Assembly: GCA_009917405.1 (NCBI GenBank)
Contig: QZED01000001.1
Span: 62,001 to 126,000, forward strand
From: a bacterium c-19
Lineage (GTDB): Bacteria > Bacillota_I > Bacilli_A > Erysipelotrichales > Erysipelotrichaceae
Direction of reading: 5' to 3'
Length of the DNA stretch: 64,000 bases
In this document: piece by piece, positions 60,872-64,000 of the stretch
Numbering within the stretch: the first letter of the stretch is position 1
Layout: the number at the start of each line of letters is the position of its first letter
Program-made: the position numbers and the translations under genes
The notes under the pieces: model-generated
What the model was told of the DNA's origin: nothing
Database searches by the model: none
What the model saw: the letters and a program-made list of their open reading frames with translations, nothing else

Positions 60872-61858
60872 ATGCGTAAACTGTTAATTTGCGGCATCAT
60901 GTTCATGACCTGTATATGTAATGTACACGCGCAAAGCTATTGTGTGATGAACGGAAATGACGGCAGTGTAGTAGAATCTGAACAAATGCACAAAACCCAA
61001 AGTGTTGCGAGTATTTCAAAAATAATGACAGCGATCGTGGCGATTGAAGAAGGGAAGCTTGATGATCGATGGCAGGTCAGCGAAGCAATCTGTCAGGTCA
61101 ACGGCTCCAGCATTTACTTAAAGGTCGGTGATGAGGTCACACTGCGTGATCTGTTATATGGTTTGATGTTACGAAGCGGCAATGATGCGGCAGTGGAAAT
61201 TGCCGAGCATGTCGGCGGCAGTGTGGACCAATTTGTGATTAAGATGAATAAAAAGGCAAAAGCAATCGGTATGAATGACACGGTATTTCATAATCCCAGC
61301 GGCTTAGATGAAACCGATGGTGGAAATCTTTCAAGCGCCTATGATATGGCATTGTTAATGCGTTATGCGATGCAAAATGATACATTTAAAGAAATTGCCG
61401 GAAGTAAATACTATGATTTTAAGGGAAACCGCTGGATGAATAAAAATAAGCTGTTGTTTACGTTTGATAATGCCACTGCCGGAAAAACCGGGTATACGAA
61501 AAAAGCCGGCAGAACGCTTGTATCCTGCGCTTCTGAAAATGATGTAGACTCAATCGTTGTTACGTTAGATATGGGCGGTGATTTTGCTTTTCATCAAATC
61601 AAGCATGAACAGCAGCTGAATGATTATGAGGCTTATCCGATCATTAAGGCAGGTACTTATCAACTGAATCAATATGAATTTGAAATTAATAAAACGATTT
61701 TTATTCCGATAAAAAAGACAGAGGAATTGAATTTGACCGTAATGAGCCGCATTGAGAATAATCTTTTAAAGATCACGGTAAAAAAAGCAGATATGGTCCT
61801 TGAATACGAATTTACCGGTAAAAAGATCAATAAGCAAAAGGGAGGCTGGTTCTCATGA
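60872..61858 (+). CDS. D-alanyl-D-alanine carboxypeptidase, DacB/DacF type
   Basis: 328 residues, S11 serine peptidase (low-molecular-weight PBP). Signal peptide MRKLLICGIMFMTCICNVHAQ. Active site S47-I-S-K50 (SxxK), S102-G-N104 (SxN) and K205-T-G207 (KTG). It trims peptidoglycan side chains. Being first in a dacB-spmA-spmB cluster, it is most likely the spore-cortex DacB, lowering cortex cross-linking. The C-terminal beta domain is short, without an obvious amphipathic anchor. A CATATACT at 60842 could be a sigma-E -10 but no matching -35 is seen. ATG follows TGAGGGATTTTTT. Confidence 0.92.
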   Translation: MRKLLICGIMFMTCICNVHAQSYCVMNGNDGSVVESEQMHKTQSVASISKIMTAIVAIEEGKLDDRWQVSEAICQVNGSSIYLKVGDEVTLRDLLYGLMLRSGNDAAVEIAEHVGGSVDQFVIKMNKKAKAIGMNDTVFHNPSGLDETDGGNLSSAYDMALLMRYAMQNDTFKEIAGSKYYDFKGNRWMNKNKLLFTFDNATAGKTGYTKKAGRTLVSCASENDVDSIVVTLDMGGDFAFHQIKHEQQLNDYEAYPIIKAGTYQLNQYEFEINKTIFIPIKKTEELNLTVMSRIENNLLKITVKKADMVLEYEFTGKKINKQKGGWFS

Positions 61859-62427
61859 ATATACTATGGCTGATCATGATTTGTGCCTCACTGATTTTTG
61901 CGTTTTTCAACGGTCGAGTCGATGTCATCAATCAAGTATGCTTAAATATCGGCAAAGATACATTTGACTTTGTATTGCCGTTAGTATGTACAGTATGTTT
62001 CTGGAACGGCGTTCTGTATGTTGCAAGAGAGGCAGGAATGATTGCGGCATTGGAAAAGGTATTCCATCCGTTTTTGAAATGGCTGCTTCCCGATATCAAG
62101 GAAGATGAGGAAACACTCGGTTACGTCGCTACCAATATTACCGTGAATATGTTCGGTTTAGGCTCTGCCGCAACACCGGTCGGCTTAAAAGCGATGGAAG
62201 GGATGCAGCGCCATAATCCCAAAAAGGATACGGCATCGCGTTCGATGGTGACGTTTCTTGTATTAAACACTGCCGGAGTCACCTTACTGCCTACTACGCT
62301 GATTGCGCTGCGCAGTGAGTTTCATTCCTTACAAGTAACCGATTTTATGCCTTGGGCAGTGCTTTGTACGATGTTTGCGTCACTTGTCGGAATTGCTGTA
62401 GATCGGTGGTGGAATCATCGTGATTGA
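61855..62427 (+). CDS. spmA: Spore maturation protein A
   Basis: 190 residues, membrane protein of the nucleoside-recognition (Gate) domain type, needed for normal spore core dehydration. NILWLIMICASLIFAFFNGR, CFWNGVLYVAREAGM and NMFGLGSAATPVGLKAME are family segments. It overlaps dacB by 4 bases (ATGA) and spmB by 8, so all three are one translationally coupled operon. Confidence 0.94.
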   Translation: MNILWLIMICASLIFAFFNGRVDVINQVCLNIGKDTFDFVLPLVCTVCFWNGVLYVAREAGMIAALEKVFHPFLKWLLPDIKEDEETLGYVATNITVNMFGLGSAATPVGLKAMEGMQRHNPKKDTASRSMVTFLVLNTAGVTLLPTTLIALRSEFHSLQVTDFMPWAVLCTMFASLVGIAVDRWWNHRD

Positions 62428-62932
62428 CAGTACGTTGATTTTGCCTGCTCTTGTTCTACTGATTTTTATTATCGCACTTTGTAAACGAGTTCCTGCCTAC
62501 AGTGTGTTTTTAACCGGTGTCAAGGACGGTATGGGCTTATTTTTAGATATATATCCGGCCCTGTTAGCGATGATGTGTGCAATATCCCTGCTTCGAGAAA
62601 GCGGCTTAATGGATATTATCTCCGGTTTATTTCAATACATCAGCACCGCTATACCTTCACAGATATGGCCGATGGTACTGTTTCGTCCGATCTCGGGAAG
62701 TGCCTCATTGGCGGTATTGATCGATATTTTCAAAACCTGCGGTGTCGATTCCTTGGCAGGTATGATGGCAAGTATTATTCAGGGCAGTACCGATACTACG
62801 GTATATGTCATCACGCTGTATTTTTCCAGTGTCGGAATTAAAAAAATAGGTAATTCACTTTCTATCGGTCTGATTGCTGATATTGCGGGAATCGGAATGG
62901 CAATCTTTTTAACCTTGTTGATCTTTGCATAA
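62420..62932 (+). CDS. spmB: Spore maturation protein B
   Basis: 170 residues, membrane protein paired with SpmA. TGVKDGMGLFLDIYPALLAMMCAISLLRESGLMD, RPISGSASLAVLIDIF and GSTDTTVYVITLYFSSVGIKK are typical. GTG at 62420 overlaps the end of spmA. The 127 bases to rluB contain a -10-like TAAAAT near 63020 but no clear terminator. Confidence 0.94.
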   Translation: MIDSTLILPALVLLIFIIALCKRVPAYSVFLTGVKDGMGLFLDIYPALLAMMCAISLLRESGLMDIISGLFQYISTAIPSQIWPMVLFRPISGSASLAVLIDIFKTCGVDSLAGMMASIIQGSTDTTVYVITLYFSSVGIKKIGNSLSIGLIADIAGIGMAIFLTLLIFA

Positions 62933-63059
62933 CAGCCCTATTTTTCTTTGTTTTCCTTAACAAAACATTCTCATCAAGATATTTTATAAAAGATTTCTTT
63001 TACTTTTCGCTTTATATTGTGTAAAATATAGAAAGCAAATAAAGCGAGGAAGTGAAGCT

Positions 63060-63806
63060 ATGGAGCGTTTACAAAAGGTAATAGCACAGGCAGGTGTTGC
63101 ATCACGCCGCAAGGCTGAGATTTTGATCAGCGAAGGTAAGGTCGCCGTCAACGGTGTGATTGTCACCGAGCTTGGAACGAAAGTAAAAAGAGGCGATCAA
63201 ATCAGTGTCGAGGGGAAAACGATCGTTCGTGAAAATAAGGTGTATTTTATTATGAACAAACCGAAAAAATGTGTTTGTACCAACGAAGAAAACGAGGATC
63301 GCCTTCGTGCAATCGATTTAATAGCATGTGAAGAACGTATTTTTACGGTCGGAAGGCTTGATTATGATACAAGCGGAGTATTGTTATTGACAAATGACGG
63401 TGAGTTCGCGAATTTAGTAACACATCCTCGTCATCATATCCCTAAAATCTATAATTTAACGATTAACGGTGTGCTAAGCAGTGAGGATATTCGTAAAATA
63501 AAAAGCGGTATTGTGCTTGACGACGGCATGAAAACATTACCGGCAAAAATCAAGCATATTACTTATGAAAAGGAAAAGTGCCAAACGACCTTTGATCTGA
63601 CGATTGTGGAAGGACGCAACCGGCAGGTAAAGCGTATGATGGAAGCACTCGGCTATCAAGTGCGCAGGCTGCATCGTAAGCAGTTGGCTTTTTTGAGTGT
63701 ATCTGATTTGAGTCAAGGCGATTACCGTAACTTGAAGCCGTTTGAAATCAAAAAGCTGAAGGCACTTGCGTCAGAGGGAACCTACGAGCATTTAATCCTT
63801 GAATAG
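63060..63806 (+). CDS. rluB: 23S rRNA pseudouridine synthase RluB
   Basis: 248 residues, RsuA/RluB family. S4 domain (MERLQKVIAQAGVASRRKAEILISEGKVAVNG) then the catalytic domain with GRLDYDTSGVLLLTNDG (catalytic Asp near residue 101) and EGRNRQVKRMMEALG. It makes the pseudouridine at position ~2605 of 23S rRNA. The cluster dacB-spmA-spmB-rluB (ypuL) is conserved in B. subtilis, supporting RluB over RsuA. Start ATG follows CGAGGAAGTGAAGCT. Confidence 0.94.
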   Translation: MERLQKVIAQAGVASRRKAEILISEGKVAVNGVIVTELGTKVKRGDQISVEGKTIVRENKVYFIMNKPKKCVCTNEENEDRLRAIDLIACEERIFTVGRLDYDTSGVLLLTNDGEFANLVTHPRHHIPKIYNLTINGVLSSEDIRKIKSGIVLDDGMKTLPAKIKHITYEKEKCQTTFDLTIVEGRNRQVKRMMEALGYQVRRLHRKQLAFLSVSDLSQGDYRNLKPFEIKKLKALASEGTYEHLILE

Positions 63807-63831
63807 GAAAGCTGATATTTGATTATTATAC

Positions 63832-63876
63832 AAGACTGATTCTATCTAACATAGGTAGATCAGTCTTGTTTTTTTA
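63832..63876 (+). terminator. rluB terminator
   Basis: Long stem of ACAAGACTGAT with ATCAGTCTTGT plus inner pairs, then seven Ts. Confidence 0.85.
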
Positions 63877-63996
63877 TCAAATAAGAAAGATATTGTTTCA
63901 TTAAGAAATGAATTTTTTTCATATCCTTTAGATTATGATACATTTTTGATACAACACCTTGATAGAATACATGTGAACAAATAAGGAGGAATACAA

Positions 63997-64000
63997 ATGA
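63997..64000 (+). CDS. Start codon of the next gene at the right edge
   Basis: ATG at 63997-63999 after AAGGAGGAATACAA. Only the start is present, so the product cannot be told. Confidence 0.5.

Noticed and set aside
1-64000. CRISPR arrays, tRNA or rRNA genes, or an intact insertion sequence
   Set aside because: I saw no regularly spaced direct repeats, no cloverleaf with CCA or rRNA core sequence, and no full transposase gene.

Overview
The window reads as chromosome of a spore-forming, low-to-moderate GC Bacillota, most like the Erysipelotrichia (for example the Clostridium innocuum group). The basis is gene content and order: spoIIGA-sigE-sigG joined to ylmC-sepF-ylmH-divIVA-ileS, a spoVAC-AD-AE-AF operon, dacB-spmA-spmB-rluB, plsY divergent from parE-parC, ezrA-iscS-thiI, and low-GC translation signals (strong AGGAGG sites, TTG/GTG starts). 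The species is inference.

Layout. 1-4.6 kb: the 3' part of a gene fusing a TetM/EF-G-like ribosomal GTPase to a Rae1/YacP-like NYN nuclease, an uncharacterised protein, and hpf. 4.6-12.2 kb: sporulation sigma factors and division genes, ending in a T-box-controlled ileS. 12.4-23.5 kb: RNA turnover and modification (rny, ymdB, miaB, an RNase J-like protein with altered metal ligands), a ferredoxin, ftsK/spoIIIE and the M16 pair ymfF/ymfH. 23.6-24.9 kb: ssb followed directly by a strongly structured pseudoknotted RNA, then rpsD on the opposite strand with a structured leader. 25.2-44.5 kb: ezrA-iscS-thiI, an M23 peptidase, a P-type ATPase, plsY, parE-parC, a membrane-anchored MutS-like ATPase and spoVAC-AF. 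44.6-48.1 kb: scpAB, then a DUF3737 beta-helix gene and a frameshifted patB/malY aminotransferase.

48.1-50.2 kb is an accessory scar: pieces of TnpV, an FMN-binding domain, a Cys-rich KTR protein and a possible recombinase tail flank an intact PadR-HXXEE pair with a clear promoter and operator. 50.2-64 kb: two divergent MATE transporters, a probable sigma-G-controlled lipoprotein, an ankyrin-like protein with a WYL regulator, a DUF2779 protein, a MerR-ECF-DUF1893 operon, a GH25 lysozyme without signal peptide, and dacB-spmA-spmB-rluB.

How it works together. Promoter-like sequences fit a sporulation cascade: Spo0A boxes before spoIIGA-sigE, a perfect sigma-F-type promoter before sigG, sigma-G-type promoters before spoVA and before the lipoprotein gene, and a sigma-E-type promoter before ylmC. 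Two promoters with 19-bp spacers and similar palindromes suggest MerR-type control of both the ECF operon and DUF3737-patB. The most interesting items are the GTPase-nuclease fusion at the left edge and the structured RNA behind ssb. All functional statements rest on sequence reading and family knowledge; no search was run.
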